Part shown: piece by piece, positions 53,135-62,319 of the stretch
Layout of the letters: every line of letters starts with the position of its first letter
How positions within the stretch are numbered: position 1 is the first letter of the stretch
From: Corynebacterium humireducens NBRC 106098 = DSM 45392
Lineage (GTDB): Bacteria > Actinomycetota > Actinomycetes > Mycobacteriales > Mycobacteriaceae
DNA length: 64,000 nt
Assembly (NCBI RefSeq): GCF_000819445.1
Contig: NZ_CP005286.1
Location: forward strand, 1,054,001 to 1,118,000
Direction: 5' to 3'
Position numbers and translations under genes: made by a program
The notes under the pieces: generated by a model
Databases searched by the model: none
Seen by the model: the letters and a program-made list of their open reading frames with translations, nothing else
What the model was told of the DNA's origin: nothing

Positions 53135-55342
53135 CTACCAGCTGCCGCGGTGGCGGTACCACTGCACGGAGTTGGCGGGGATGTGCAGGGTCAGGGAGTG
53201 GTCGTGACCGTCCCAGCCCTCATCCTCGGTGGCGACGACCTGGACGAGGTCGTTGCCGGCACCCTCGTACTTCTCGTCGTCGGTGTTGAGCACCAGCTCC
53301 CAGTCACCGGCCCGCGGCATACCCAGCTTGTAGGCCGGCTGCGAGGTGCCCGACAGGTTGATCACCGCGAGGATCGCGGAACCGTCGGTGCCGTAACGGA
53401 TGTAGGCCAGCAGGTTGTTGGCCGCGTCATCGCCCTTGATCCACTGGAAACCGGAGTAGTGGTGGTCCTGGGAGTACAGGGCGGGGTTGCGGCGGTACAC
53501 CCAGTGGATGTCCCTGATGAGGGCCTGGATGCCCTCGTGGTACTCGTGGCCCCAGCCCTCGAGGTTGGACCAGTCGATGGAGTGCGCCTCGTCCCACTCA
53601 CCGGTCTGGCCGAACTCCTGGCCCATGAACAGCAGGTTCTTGCCCGGGTGGGAGAACATGTAGCCGTAGAGGGCACGCAGGCCGGCGGCCTTGTTCCAGT
53701 CGTCGCCCGGCATACGGCCCCACAGGGAACCCTTGCCGTGGACGACCTCGTCGTGGGAGAACGGCAGGACGTACTTCTCCGAGTACGCGTAGATCATGGA
53801 GAAGGTGATGTCGTTGTGGTGGTACACGCGGTGCACCGGGTCGAGCTTGAAGTACTCGAGGGTGTCGTTCATCCAGCCCATGTTCCACTTCAGGGAGAAG
53901 CCCAGGCCACCGTGCTCGGTCGGGGCGGTGACGCCCGGCCAGGAGGTGGACTCCTCGGCGATGGTGATCACGCCCGGGTGCGCGCGGTGGACGGTGGCGT
54001 TCATCTCCTGGAGGAACTGCACGGCCTCCAGGTTCTCGCGGCCGCCGTACTGGTTCGGCTCCCACTCGCCCTCCTCGCGGGAGTAGTCGAGGTAGAGCAT
54101 GGAGGCGACGGCATCGACACGCAGGCCGTCGATGTGGAACTCCTCGATCCAGTACAGGGCGTTGGCGACGAGGAAGTTGCGGACCTCGTTGCGGCCGAAG
54201 TCGAAGACGTAGGTGCCCCAGTCCTTCTGCTCGCCACGACGCCAGTCCGGGTGCTCGTAGAGCGCCGGGCCGTCGAAGCGGGCGAGCGCCCAGTCGTCCT
54301 TGGGGAAGTGCGCCGGGACCCAGTCCACGATGACGCCGATGCCGCGGTTGTGGAACGCCTCGATGAGGGCGCGCAGCTCATCCGGGGAACCCCAGCGGGC
54401 GGTGGGGGCGTAGTAGCCGGAGACCTGGTAGCCCCAGGAACCACCGAAGGGGTGCTCCGCGACGGGCATGAGCTCGACGTGGGTGAAGCCCTGCTCGGCG
54501 ACGTAGTCGACCAGCTCGGTGGTCAGCTCCTTGTAGCCCTTGCCGATCTTCCAGGAACCCAGGTGCACCTCGTAGATGGACATGGGGCCGTTGACGACGT
54601 CGGCGTGGGCCCGGTTGCGGATCCACTCGCCGTCGGTCCACTCGTAACGGGAGTCGACGATGACGGAGGTGGTCTCCGGCGGGGCCTCGGTGGCCTTGGC
54701 CAGCGGGTCGGCCTTGTCGCGGCGGTGACCCTCCTTGGTCTGGATGGCGAACTTGTAGGCGTCGCCGGCGCCCAGACCCGGGACGAACAGCTCCCAGACT
54801 CCGGAGGAGCCCAGGGAACGCATCGGGTACTGGTTGTTGTTCCAGGCGCAGAAGTCACCGACGACAGCGACACCCTCCGCGTTGGGGGCCCACACGGCGA
54901 AGGAGGTGCCCTTCACGGTGCCCAGGGCCGTCTCGTAGGAACGGACGTTCGCGCCCAGGACGTCCCACAGGCGCTCGTGGCGGCCCTCGGAGATGAGGTG
55001 CAGATCGAGGCTGCCCAGGGTCGGCAGGAAGGCGTACGGGTCGGCGGTGACCACCGGCTCGGCGTCCGGCCAGTGGATGCACAGGCGGTAGTCCGGAGTG
55101 TAGATGTCCGGCAGGCCGAGGACCCACACGTCGTCACCGATCGGGGTGGCCGGGCGCGACTCATTGTGGATGAGGATGTCGACGCGGGTGGCTCCGAGCT
55201 GGCGGGTGCGGATGACCGAACCGCCCTCGACGGCGTGCCATCCGTAGAAGTCATGGGGTGCGTGATGGCTGCAGTTACGCAGTCGCTCCATGTCCGCGTC
55301 GGGGATGAGCAGTTTCTGGTCGATGCCGTTGGCGTCGTGCAT
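53135..55342 (-). CDS. glgB: 1,4-alpha-glucan branching enzyme
   Basis: The 735-residue GH13 enzyme introduces alpha-1,6 branches in glycogen. It has two N-terminal beta domains (the second begins near GTSFAVWAPNAEGVAVVGDF) and the catalytic barrel, with the nucleophile Asp in DGLRVDAVASML (about residue 405), acid/base Glu in ITIAEESTSWPG (about 460) and the third Asp in PFSHDEVVHGKG (about 528). The ATG at 55342 is preferred; a GTG at 55354 would add four residues. It follows glgE by 108 bp on the same strand. Confidence 0.96.
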   Translation of the reverse strand: MHDANGIDQKLLIPDADMERLRNCSHHAPHDFYGWHAVEGGSVIRTRQLGATRVDILIHNESRPATPIGDDVWVLGLPDIYTPDYRLCIHWPDAEPVVTADPYAFLPTLGSLDLHLISEGRHERLWDVLGANVRSYETALGTVKGTSFAVWAPNAEGVAVVGDFCAWNNNQYPMRSLGSSGVWELFVPGLGAGDAYKFAIQTKEGHRRDKADPLAKATEAPPETTSVIVDSRYEWTDGEWIRNRAHADVVNGPMSIYEVHLGSWKIGKGYKELTTELVDYVAEQGFTHVELMPVAEHPFGGSWGYQVSGYYAPTARWGSPDELRALIEAFHNRGIGVIVDWVPAHFPKDDWALARFDGPALYEHPDWRRGEQKDWGTYVFDFGRNEVRNFLVANALYWIEEFHIDGLRVDAVASMLYLDYSREEGEWEPNQYGGRENLEAVQFLQEMNATVHRAHPGVITIAEESTSWPGVTAPTEHGGLGFSLKWNMGWMNDTLEYFKLDPVHRVYHHNDITFSMIYAYSEKYVLPFSHDEVVHGKGSLWGRMPGDDWNKAAGLRALYGYMFSHPGKNLLFMGQEFGQTGEWDEAHSIDWSNLEGWGHEYHEGIQALIRDIHWVYRRNPALYSQDHHYSGFQWIKGDDAANNLLAYIRYGTDGSAILAVINLSGTSQPAYKLGMPRAGDWELVLNTDDEKYEGAGNDLVQVVATEDEGWDGHDHSLTLHIPANSVQWYRHRGSW

Positions 55343-55450
55343 GGCTTGCCTCACTGGTGGAAGGTTGATCCGGTTGTTTTTGGGTGGGGGCGTTCTAGCG
55401 CCCGGTCATACTCCTGACGCTACAGGAGTCGACCGGGCGGAAGAGCGGTG

Positions 55451-57469
55451 TCAGGCGCGGTAGTCCGTGACGTTGCGCCAGGCGAGCGCCTCGCGCTGAT
55501 CAGCGGCGACGGTCGGCAGGACGAGAATGTGGGCCACGTCGACCTCCGGGACGAGGCGCACGTAGTTGTGCTCGCCCCAGGTCCACGTGGCGCCGGTGAC
55601 GGCGTCGTGGACCGGGAAGGTCGCACCCGGGTGCAGGCCCAGGGCCTCGAGCTCGAGGTGGACGGTGCCGGCCTGGGTGTTGTAGGTGTCCAGGTTGACC
55701 ACGACGAGGACGACGTTGCCGGTGACCGGGTCGACCTTCGAGTAGGCCATGATCTGGTCGTTGTCCACGTCGTGGAAGTGCAGGTTGCGCAGCTGCTGCA
55801 GGGCCGGGTTCTCGCGGCGGATGTGGTTGAGCAGCGTGATGTACGGCTCGAGGGAGTTGCCGGAGGCGAGCGCGGCCTCGAAGTCGCGGGGGCGCAGCTC
55901 GTACTTCTCGGAGTCGAGGTACTCCTCGGAGCCCTGCGCGACCGGGATGTTCTCGTAGAGCTCGTAGCCGGAGTACACGCCCCACAGCGGGGACATGGTG
56001 GCGGCCAGGGTGGCGCGGACGGCGAACATGGCGCGGCCGCCGACCTGGAGCGACTCGTGGAGGATGTCCGGGGTGTTGACGAACAGGTTCGGGCGCGAGT
56101 AGTCGGCCGCGTCGCGGATCTCGGTGGCGAACTCGGTGAGCTCCTGCTTCGTCGTCTTCCACGTGAAGTAGGTGTAGGACTGCGAGAAGCCGAGCTTGGC
56201 CAGGCCGTAGAGGCGCGGGGCGCGGGTGAAGGCCTCGGCGAGGAAGATGACGTCCGGGTCGGTCTCGTGGACCTTGTTGATCAGCCACTCCCAGAAGTTC
56301 GCCGGCTTGGTGTGCGGGTTGTCCACGCGGAAGGTGCGCACGCCCACGTTCACCCAGTGCATGACGACGCGGTAGATCTCGTCGTAGACCGCCTTCGGGT
56401 TGTTGTCGAAGTTGATCGGGTAGATGTCCTGGTACTTCTTCGGCGGGTTCTCGGCGTAGGCGATGGTGCCGTCGGCGAGGACGGTGAAGAAGTCCCGGTG
56501 GTCGGTGGCCCAGGGGTGGTCCGGGGCGGCCTGGAGGGCCAGGTCGAGAGCGATCTCGAGGCCCAGCTCCTTGGCGCGGGTCAGCAGGATACGGAAGCTC
56601 TTGATGGTGCCCAGCTCCGGGTGGACGGCATCGTGGCCGCCCTCCTTCGAGCCGATGGCCCACGGGGAGCCCACGTCGCCCGGCTCCGGGGTGAGGGTGT
56701 TGTTGCGGCCCTTGCGGTTGATCTCACCGATCGGGTGGATCGGCGGGAAGTAGACGGTGTCGAAGCCCATCTTCGCCACCCGCTCCAGGGCGGCGGCGGT
56801 GGTGGCGAAGGTGCCGTGGACCGGGTTGCCGTACTGGTCCCAGCCGCCGGTGGAGCGGGGGAACAGTTCGTACCAGGAGCTGACCAGGGCGCCGCGGCGC
56901 TCGACCAGGACCTCGCAGACCGGGCCGTGGGTGAGCAGCTCACGCAGCGGGTGGCGGTGCAGCACGGCGGTGACGACCTCGGACAGGCCGGTCTCGACGC
57001 GCTTGGCCAGGCTCAGCTCCTCGTTGCGCAGGGCCGTGGCGGCGTCGATGAGCACGCCGGAGACGGAGGCCGGGGCGGCCTTCGCGGCGGTGTCGAAGAG
57101 GTCGGCGCCGTGGGCGAGGTCGTTGGCGAGCTCCTCGGCGGACTGGCCGGCGTCCATCTTCTTGGTCACGGCGTTGCGCCAGGTGGCGAAGACGTCGGAC
57201 CAGGCGTCGATGCGGAAGGTCCACAGACCGGGGGCATCCGGGACGAACACGCCGTGGACGCGGTCCTGGTTGTCGGGGTCGGTCGTCATGTGGATGGCGA
57301 CGGTCTCACCCTCCGGCGGGGTGACGTTGAGCGTCGCCGCGATGGCGTCGTGCCCTTCGCGCCACGCGAGGGCGGTGACGGGGACAACCTCTCCGACCAC
57401 GGCCTTTGCGGGGTACTGGCGCCCGGAGATCTGGGGGCGGACGTCATCGATTCCGAGTCGACCGGTCAT
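55451..57469 (-). CDS. glgE: Alpha-1,4-glucan:maltose-1-phosphate maltosyltransferase
   Basis: The 672-residue GH13_3 enzyme extends alpha-glucans from maltose-1-phosphate. N-terminal domain starts MTGRLGIDDVRPQISGRQYP; catalytic marks are FDTVYFPPIHPIGEINRKGRN, the nucleophile in VRTFRVDNPHTKP (Asp at about 382) and acid/base Glu in VIFLAEAFTRAP (about 411). GGAAGG lies 8 nt upstream of the ATG at 57469. Paired with glgB, as usual in the GlgE pathway; trehalose genes are not in the window. Confidence 0.96.
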   Translation of the reverse strand: MTGRLGIDDVRPQISGRQYPAKAVVGEVVPVTALAWREGHDAIAATLNVTPPEGETVAIHMTTDPDNQDRVHGVFVPDAPGLWTFRIDAWSDVFATWRNAVTKKMDAGQSAEELANDLAHGADLFDTAAKAAPASVSGVLIDAATALRNEELSLAKRVETGLSEVVTAVLHRHPLRELLTHGPVCEVLVERRGALVSSWYELFPRSTGGWDQYGNPVHGTFATTAAALERVAKMGFDTVYFPPIHPIGEINRKGRNNTLTPEPGDVGSPWAIGSKEGGHDAVHPELGTIKSFRILLTRAKELGLEIALDLALQAAPDHPWATDHRDFFTVLADGTIAYAENPPKKYQDIYPINFDNNPKAVYDEIYRVVMHWVNVGVRTFRVDNPHTKPANFWEWLINKVHETDPDVIFLAEAFTRAPRLYGLAKLGFSQSYTYFTWKTTKQELTEFATEIRDAADYSRPNLFVNTPDILHESLQVGGRAMFAVRATLAATMSPLWGVYSGYELYENIPVAQGSEEYLDSEKYELRPRDFEAALASGNSLEPYITLLNHIRRENPALQQLRNLHFHDVDNDQIMAYSKVDPVTGNVVLVVVNLDTYNTQAGTVHLELEALGLHPGATFPVHDAVTGATWTWGEHNYVRLVPEVDVAHILVLPTVAADQREALAWRNVTDYRA

Positions 57470-57561
57470 GTGTTTCACCTTCCACATTGAGGGGTTGGAA
57501 CTACCCAACGAGCCTAGTCCAGCTGTGTCAGTTCCACAGGGGACGAGAAAAATCGGCCACA

Positions 57562-58401
57562 ATGGGGGATGTGACTGACTTCAACGAGACCAACGAGGAT
57601 CTGCTGGTCGATTTCCGCGATGTGACCTTCAAGCGTGGGGGACGAAACCTCGTCGGCCCCGTCACGTGGCAGGTCGAGCTCGACGAGCGGTGGGTGATCG
57701 TCGGCCCCAACGGCGCCGGCAAGACCACCCTCATCCGCATGGCCGCCGCGGAGGAGTTCCCGACCACGGGCCAGGCCTACGTGATGGGCGAGCGGCTGGG
57801 CCGCACCGACATGCGTGACCTGCGGGCGATGATCGGCGTCTCCTCCTCGGCGCTCGGCAACCGCATCCCGCCGGACGAGACCGTCGGCGACCTCGTCGTG
57901 TCCGCCGGTTACGCCGTGCTCGGCCGCTGGCGGGAGGAGTACGAGGAGATCGACTTCGAGCAGGCCCACGAGATCCTCGACCAGGTGGGCGCCTACCACC
58001 TCATCGACCGCACCTGGGGCACCCTCTCGGAGGGTGAGCGCAAGCGCGTCCTCGTGGCGCGCGCGCTCATGACCAACCCGGAGCTGCTCATCCTCGACGA
58101 GCCGGGCGCCGGCATGGACCTCGGCGGCCGCGAGGACCTCGTGGGTTACCTCGGTGACCTGGCGATGGACCCGGACGCCCCGGCGATCGTCATGATCACC
58201 CACCACGTCGAGGAGATCCCCTTCGGTTTCACCCACGCGATGCTTCTCGACGAGGGCGAGGTCGTCGCCCAGGGCCTCATCGACCAGGTGCTCACCAGCG
58301 AGAACCTCTCGAAGGCCTTCCACCAGCCGATCGAGGTGTCGCGCATCGGGGAGCGCTACTTCGCCCGCCGCACCCGCCGTCGTCCGGCGCACCGCCGCTG
58401 A
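57562..58401 (+). CDS. ABC transporter ATP-binding protein
   Basis: The 279-residue ATPase has Walker A VGPNGAGKTTL (about residues 47-57), signature LSEGERKRVLVARAL (about 154), Walker B LLILDEPGAGMD (about 173) and the switch His in MITHHVEEIP. It resembles YlmA-type stand-alone ATPases; no permease gene is adjacent, so transport is unproven. Start uncertain: ATG at 57562, or GTG at 57571, which lies 6 nt after CACAAT and would be leaderless. It is divergent from glgE. Confidence 0.85.
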   Translation: MGDVTDFNETNEDLLVDFRDVTFKRGGRNLVGPVTWQVELDERWVIVGPNGAGKTTLIRMAAAEEFPTTGQAYVMGERLGRTDMRDLRAMIGVSSSALGNRIPPDETVGDLVVSAGYAVLGRWREEYEEIDFEQAHEILDQVGAYHLIDRTWGTLSEGERKRVLVARALMTNPELLILDEPGAGMDLGGREDLVGYLGDLAMDPDAPAIVMITHHVEEIPFGFTHAMLLDEGEVVAQGLIDQVLTSENLSKAFHQPIEVSRIGERYFARRTRRRPAHRR

Positions 58402-58462
58402 GGTTTCCCTAGACTGTCGGTAGTCTCACTGACCCCGATGATTCCCCGGAGGTGAATCAGCT

Positions 58463-59278
58463 GTGCCCAAACGTAAGGCACCCACCGGCTACGACCAGGC
58501 CCGGCTGTCCACCACGATCATCCTCGTGCGTGATTCCGCGGTCGGCCTGCAGGTGTGGGCGCAGGAACGCGTCCCCACGATGCGCAACTATCCCGGCATG
58601 ACCGTGTTCCCGGGCGGGGGAGTGGACCACCGCGACTTCCCGTCGGGCGAGTGGGACACCTCGGACCTGTGGACCGGCCGCCCGGTGGAGGAACTCGCGG
58701 AGCGTCTGGGGCTGAGCCCGGAGCAGACGCACGCGGTGGTGTTCGCGGGGGTGCGGGAGCTCTTCGAGGAGACCGGCACGCTGCTGGCCGTCCACGGCGA
58801 CGGCAGCCCGATCACCGACGGCACCCCCTACCACCAGGACCGCGTGGACCTGATCTCCCACAAGATCTCCCTCACCGAGATGCTCACCCGCCATGACCTG
58901 CGGGTCTGCTCGGATCTGGCGCGCCCCTGGGCGCGGTGGGTCGGCGGCTGGAAGAACCTCCACTGGTTCGACACCATCTCCTTCGTCGCCGTCGCCCCGG
59001 AGGGCCAGTCCCCGGACGGGGACACCTCCGAGGCCGACGACGCCGGCTGGTTCCCGCCGCAGCTGCTTCTCGACGGCTGGCGGCACGGACTCGTCCGCCT
59101 CGCCATCCCCACGTGGGCGCAGCTGAGCTTCCTCGCGCAGTTCCCCACGACCGCCGAGGCCCTCGCGGGCGCCGACGCCGCCGACCTCACCCCCGTGGTC
59201 GGGGACCCCGTCGACGACCCGCGCTACGCCGAGTACTTCACCACCGCCTGGGTCGACAGGATCCGTCCGGAACTCTGA
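58463..59278 (+). CDS. Nudix hydrolase
   Basis: The 271-residue protein starts with GTG behind GGAGGTG. The Nudix core has FPGGGVDHRDF (about residues 48-58) and the REUxEExGU box as RELFEETGTLL (about 99-109), with an unusually long insertion between the Gly and the REL part. C-terminal extension of about 150 residues. Substrate is unknown; such longer actinobacterial Nudix proteins may act on nucleotide or CoA derivatives. It overlaps the next gene's start by one base. Confidence 0.87.
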   Translation: MPKRKAPTGYDQARLSTTIILVRDSAVGLQVWAQERVPTMRNYPGMTVFPGGGVDHRDFPSGEWDTSDLWTGRPVEELAERLGLSPEQTHAVVFAGVRELFEETGTLLAVHGDGSPITDGTPYHQDRVDLISHKISLTEMLTRHDLRVCSDLARPWARWVGGWKNLHWFDTISFVAVAPEGQSPDGDTSEADDAGWFPPQLLLDGWRHGLVRLAIPTWAQLSFLAQFPTTAEALAGADAADLTPVVGDPVDDPRYAEYFTTAWVDRIRPEL

Positions 59279-60450
59279 TGGCCTTCACCCGCACCGAGGT
59301 CGCCTTCCTGGCGACCCACGCCGACGACATCGCCGACGCCACCGCCGGCCTCCCCCTGACGAGGGCCTCCCTGCTGTCCGACGCCGCCGTGCTCCGCGAA
59401 CGCTTCGGCGAGTACGGTCGCGCCGTCGCGGAGCTGGCCCAGGCCCGGCGCACCGCCGCCGCGCACGGCAAGTTCCCCGCGCACTGGCTCACCGACCTCG
59501 ACGCCGCCCAGCAGGCCACCCCGCAGGTGGTGGCGGCGCAGCGCGCCGACCGCCTGCGGCGGGCCGCAGGCCCGGACGCCCTCGTGCATGACGTGACGTG
59601 TTCGGTGGGGACGGAGGGGGCGTCGGCAAGCGCGGCGGGACTGCGCTACCTGGGCAGTGACCTCGACGGCGTCCGCCTGGCGATGGCCCGGCACAACCTC
59701 GGCGCCGGTGCCTGGCTGGTGCGTGCCGACGCCACCGTGCCCGTGAGCAGGGGAGCGGACGTCATCGTCGCGGACCCCGCGCGCCGGGCCGGGGGCCGCC
59801 GCATCACCCACCCCGACCAGCTGCTGCCCCCGCTGCCGGACCTGCTGGCCGCGTGGCCGGGCCAGGAGCTGGCCGTCAAGTGCGCGCCGGGGCTGGACTT
59901 CTCGGACTGGGAGGGGCTGGTGAGCCTGGTGTCGGTGGACGGCGGCGTCAAGGAGGCGTGCCTGTACACCCCGGGTCTGGCGGAGGGGGAGCGGCGCGAG
60001 GCCGTCATGATCAGTGGCGGCGAGGTGGACCGCATCACCGACGCCTCGCCCGATGACGTCGGCGCCGGAGAACCCGGCCGCTACCTCATCGACCCGGACG
60101 GCGCCGTCGTGCGCGCCGGGCTCGTGCGCCACTACGCGCGCCGGGAGAGACTGTGGATGCTCGACGAACGCATCGCCTACCTCACCGGGGACCGCATCCC
60201 GGAGGGTCGCAGCGGCTTCGAGATCCGGGAGATCGTGCCGCTCAAGAAGCTCCGGACGGCGCTGGGCCCGCAGGTCGGAGCGCTGGAGATCCTCGTCCGC
60301 GGCGTCGACGTCGACCCGGACGTGCTGCGGAAGAAGCTCAAGCTGCGGGGCCGGGAATCGGCGGCGGTGGTGTGCACGCGGATCGGGACGCAGGGCGTGG
60401 CGATCGTGTGCGGACCGCGGGAGCAGGCGGCGGCGACCCCCGGAAAGTAA
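59278..60450 (+). CDS. Class I SAM-dependent methyltransferase with THUMP-like domain
   Basis: The 390-residue protein has a helical N-terminus with AAHGKFPAHWLTD, a Rossmann region (VHDVTCSVGTEG, YLGSDLDGVRLAMARHN, VIVADPARRAGGRR; residues about 103-180) and a C-terminal THUMP-like part with REIVPLKKLRTALG and KLKLRGRESAAVV. It probably methylates RNA, but the target is unknown. The ATG shares bases with the Nudix TGA, implying coupling. Confidence 0.82.
   Translation: MAFTRTEVAFLATHADDIADATAGLPLTRASLLSDAAVLRERFGEYGRAVAELAQARRTAAAHGKFPAHWLTDLDAAQQATPQVVAAQRADRLRRAAGPDALVHDVTCSVGTEGASASAAGLRYLGSDLDGVRLAMARHNLGAGAWLVRADATVPVSRGADVIVADPARRAGGRRITHPDQLLPPLPDLLAAWPGQELAVKCAPGLDFSDWEGLVSLVSVDGGVKEACLYTPGLAEGERREAVMISGGEVDRITDASPDDVGAGEPGRYLIDPDGAVVRAGLVRHYARRERLWMLDERIAYLTGDRIPEGRSGFEIREIVPLKKLRTALGPQVGALEILVRGVDVDPDVLRKKLKLRGRESAAVVCTRIGTQGVAIVCGPREQAAATPGK
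59619..59633 (+). repeat. GTCGGMAAGC repeat, copy inside the methyltransferase gene
   Basis: GGCGTCGGCAAGCGC, within coding sequence. Confidence 0.4.
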
Positions 60451-60483
60451 GGGTTGCCTGACTTCGCGGCGCGGGGCCTAGCG

Positions 60484-60489
60484 TAGACT
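60484..60489 (+). promoter_or_regulatory. Possible etfB -10 box
   Basis: TAGACT lies 41 bp before the etfB ATG, giving a short leader with AAAGGTG. No -35 box is clear. Confidence 0.4.
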
Positions 60490-60530
60490 CTCTGCAGACT
60501 TCCCCGAAACCTTCAGAAAGGTGACTGCCG

Positions 60531-61337
60531 ATGCCCGCGATCGTGGTACTCGTCAAGCATGTTCCGGACACCTGGTCCCAGAAGACCCTCGAGGCGGACC
60601 ACACCCTGGACCGCGTCAACGTCGACTCTGTCATCGACGAGATCAACGAGTTCGCCATGGAGCAGGCCCTGCAGCTGAGGGACGCCCACCCCGACGCCGG
60701 CTACCGCGTCATCGCCCTGACGATGGGTCCCGCCGGGGCCGACGAGACCCTCCGCAAGGCCCTGGCCATGGGCGCGGACGACGCCGTGCACGTCCTCGAC
60801 GAGGCACTCGCCGGCTCCGACCTGCTGGGCACCACCTGGGCGCTGACCAACGCGATCAACACCGTCGCCGCCACCGAGGAGGTGGCCCTCATCGTCGCGG
60901 GCAACGCCTCCTCCGACGGCGCGATGGGTGCCCTGCCCGGCATCCTCGCCGAGTACCGTCAGATCCCGGCCCTCACCGGCGTGCGCTCCGTCACCCTCGA
61001 CGGCCAGACCGTCACCGCCGTCCGCGACACCGCCGCCGGACGCCACGAGCTCACCGCCCAGCTGCCGGCGATCGTCTCGGTGACCGACAAGGCCCCCAAG
61101 CCGCGCTTCCCCAACTTCAAGGGCCTCATGGCCGCCAAGAAGCACGAGATCACCGTGCTGGACACCGCCGCCATCGGCGTCGCCGCCGCCCAGGTCGGCC
61201 TGGCACACGCGGCCACCGCCGTCACCGCGGCGTCCGAGCGTCCGGCACGCACCGCCGGTGACGTCATCGGCGGTGCCGACGGGGTCGCCGCCGCCGCGCA
61301 GGTCGCCGACTACCTCGCCGCCGAGAAGTTCCTCTAA
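60531..61337 (+). CDS. etfB: Electron transfer flavoprotein subunit beta
   Basis: The 268-residue subunit starts IVVLVKHVPDTW and has the AMP-binding region of the ETF beta family (LTMGPAGADETLRKALAMGADDAVHV, in pieces) and a LPAIVSVTDKAPKPRFPNFKGLMAAKK recognition-loop region. It passes electrons from acyl-CoA or other dehydrogenases as a dimer with EtfA. AAAGGTG precedes the ATG. Confidence 0.94.
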   Translation: MPAIVVLVKHVPDTWSQKTLEADHTLDRVNVDSVIDEINEFAMEQALQLRDAHPDAGYRVIALTMGPAGADETLRKALAMGADDAVHVLDEALAGSDLLGTTWALTNAINTVAATEEVALIVAGNASSDGAMGALPGILAEYRQIPALTGVRSVTLDGQTVTAVRDTAAGRHELTAQLPAIVSVTDKAPKPRFPNFKGLMAAKKHEITVLDTAAIGVAAAQVGLAHAATAVTAASERPARTAGDVIGGADGVAAAAQVADYLAAEKFL

Positions 61338-61368
61338 GCCACCTCGACCACCCTCAAGGAGTACACGC

Positions 61369-62319
61369 ATGTCCACTGTCTATGTCCTGGTCGAGCACGA
61401 CGGTTCCCAGGTCTCTCCCGTCACCGCTGAACTCATCACCGCCGCCCGCCCCCTCGGCGAGGTCACCGCGGTCGTCGTCGGCGTCCCCGGCGTGACCGCC
61501 GCCCTGGCCCCCGAGCTGGCCGCGGCCGGCGCCACCACCATCGTCGCCGCCGAGGCCGCGGACGTCGCCGAGCGTCTCATCCTCCCGCAGGTCGACGCCC
61601 TGCACACCCTGGCGGCCACCACCCCGGGCCCGATCGTCGTCGCCGCCGACGCCACCGGCAACGAGATCGCCGGCCGCCTGGCCGCCCGCCTGGCCTCCGG
61701 CGTGCTGTGCGACGTCGTGGGCATCAACCCCGACCGCACCGCCACCCAGTCCGTCTTCGGCGACCAGATCCAGGTCTCCGCCGCCGTCGGTGGTGCCTGC
61801 CCGATCTACTCCGTGCGCCCGGGTGCCGTGGAGCCCGCGCCCGTCGCCGGCGCCGGCACGCTGAGCACCCTGGCCCTGCCCGCCGCCACCGCCAAGGACG
61901 TGACCGTCACCGGCTTCACCCCGGCCGTCCGCGGCTCCCGCCCGGACCTGCCGGCCGCCAAGGTCGTCATCGCCGCCGGCCGGGGCATCGGCTCCGCGGA
62001 GGACATGGCTCTGGCCGAGGAGCTCGCCGACGCCCTCGGCGGCGCGGTCGGCGTCACCCGCGACATCGTCGACCTCGACTACTACGACGGCGCGTACCAG
62101 ATCGGCCAGACCGGCGTGACCGTGTCCCCGGACCTCTACATCGGCCTGGGTGTCTCCGGCGCGATCCAGCACACCTCCGGCATGCAGACCGCGAAGAAGA
62201 TCGTGGTGATCAACAACGACGAGGACGCCCCGATCTTCCAGATCGCCGACCTCGGTGTCGTCGGTGACCTCCACGAGGTCGTCCCCGCCCTCATTGCCGA
62301 GATCAACGCCCGGAAGTAG
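61369..62319 (+). CDS. etfA: Electron transfer flavoprotein subunit alpha
   Basis: The 316-residue subunit has an N-terminal adenine-nucleotide-like domain and the C-terminal FAD-binding domain: AAGRGIGSAEDMALAEELAD, QIGQTGVTVSPDLYIGLGVSGAIQH (in pieces) and ADLGVVGDLHEVVPAL. AAGGAG lies 7 nt before the ATG. It follows etfB by 31 bp and overlaps the start of the cysteine desulfurase gene. Confidence 0.95.
   Translation: MSTVYVLVEHDGSQVSPVTAELITAARPLGEVTAVVVGVPGVTAALAPELAAAGATTIVAAEAADVAERLILPQVDALHTLAATTPGPIVVAADATGNEIAGRLAARLASGVLCDVVGINPDRTATQSVFGDQIQVSAAVGGACPIYSVRPGAVEPAPVAGAGTLSTLALPAATAKDVTVTGFTPAVRGSRPDLPAAKVVIAAGRGIGSAEDMALAEELADALGGAVGVTRDIVDLDYYDGAYQIGQTGVTVSPDLYIGLGVSGAIQHTSGMQTAKKIVVINNDEDAPIFQIADLGVVGDLHEVVPALIAEINARK

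Noticed and set aside
57406..57561. A longer N-terminus for the ABC ATPase
   Set aside because: It would run back through the glgE promoter region and start codon and adds an unrelated low-complexity peptide.
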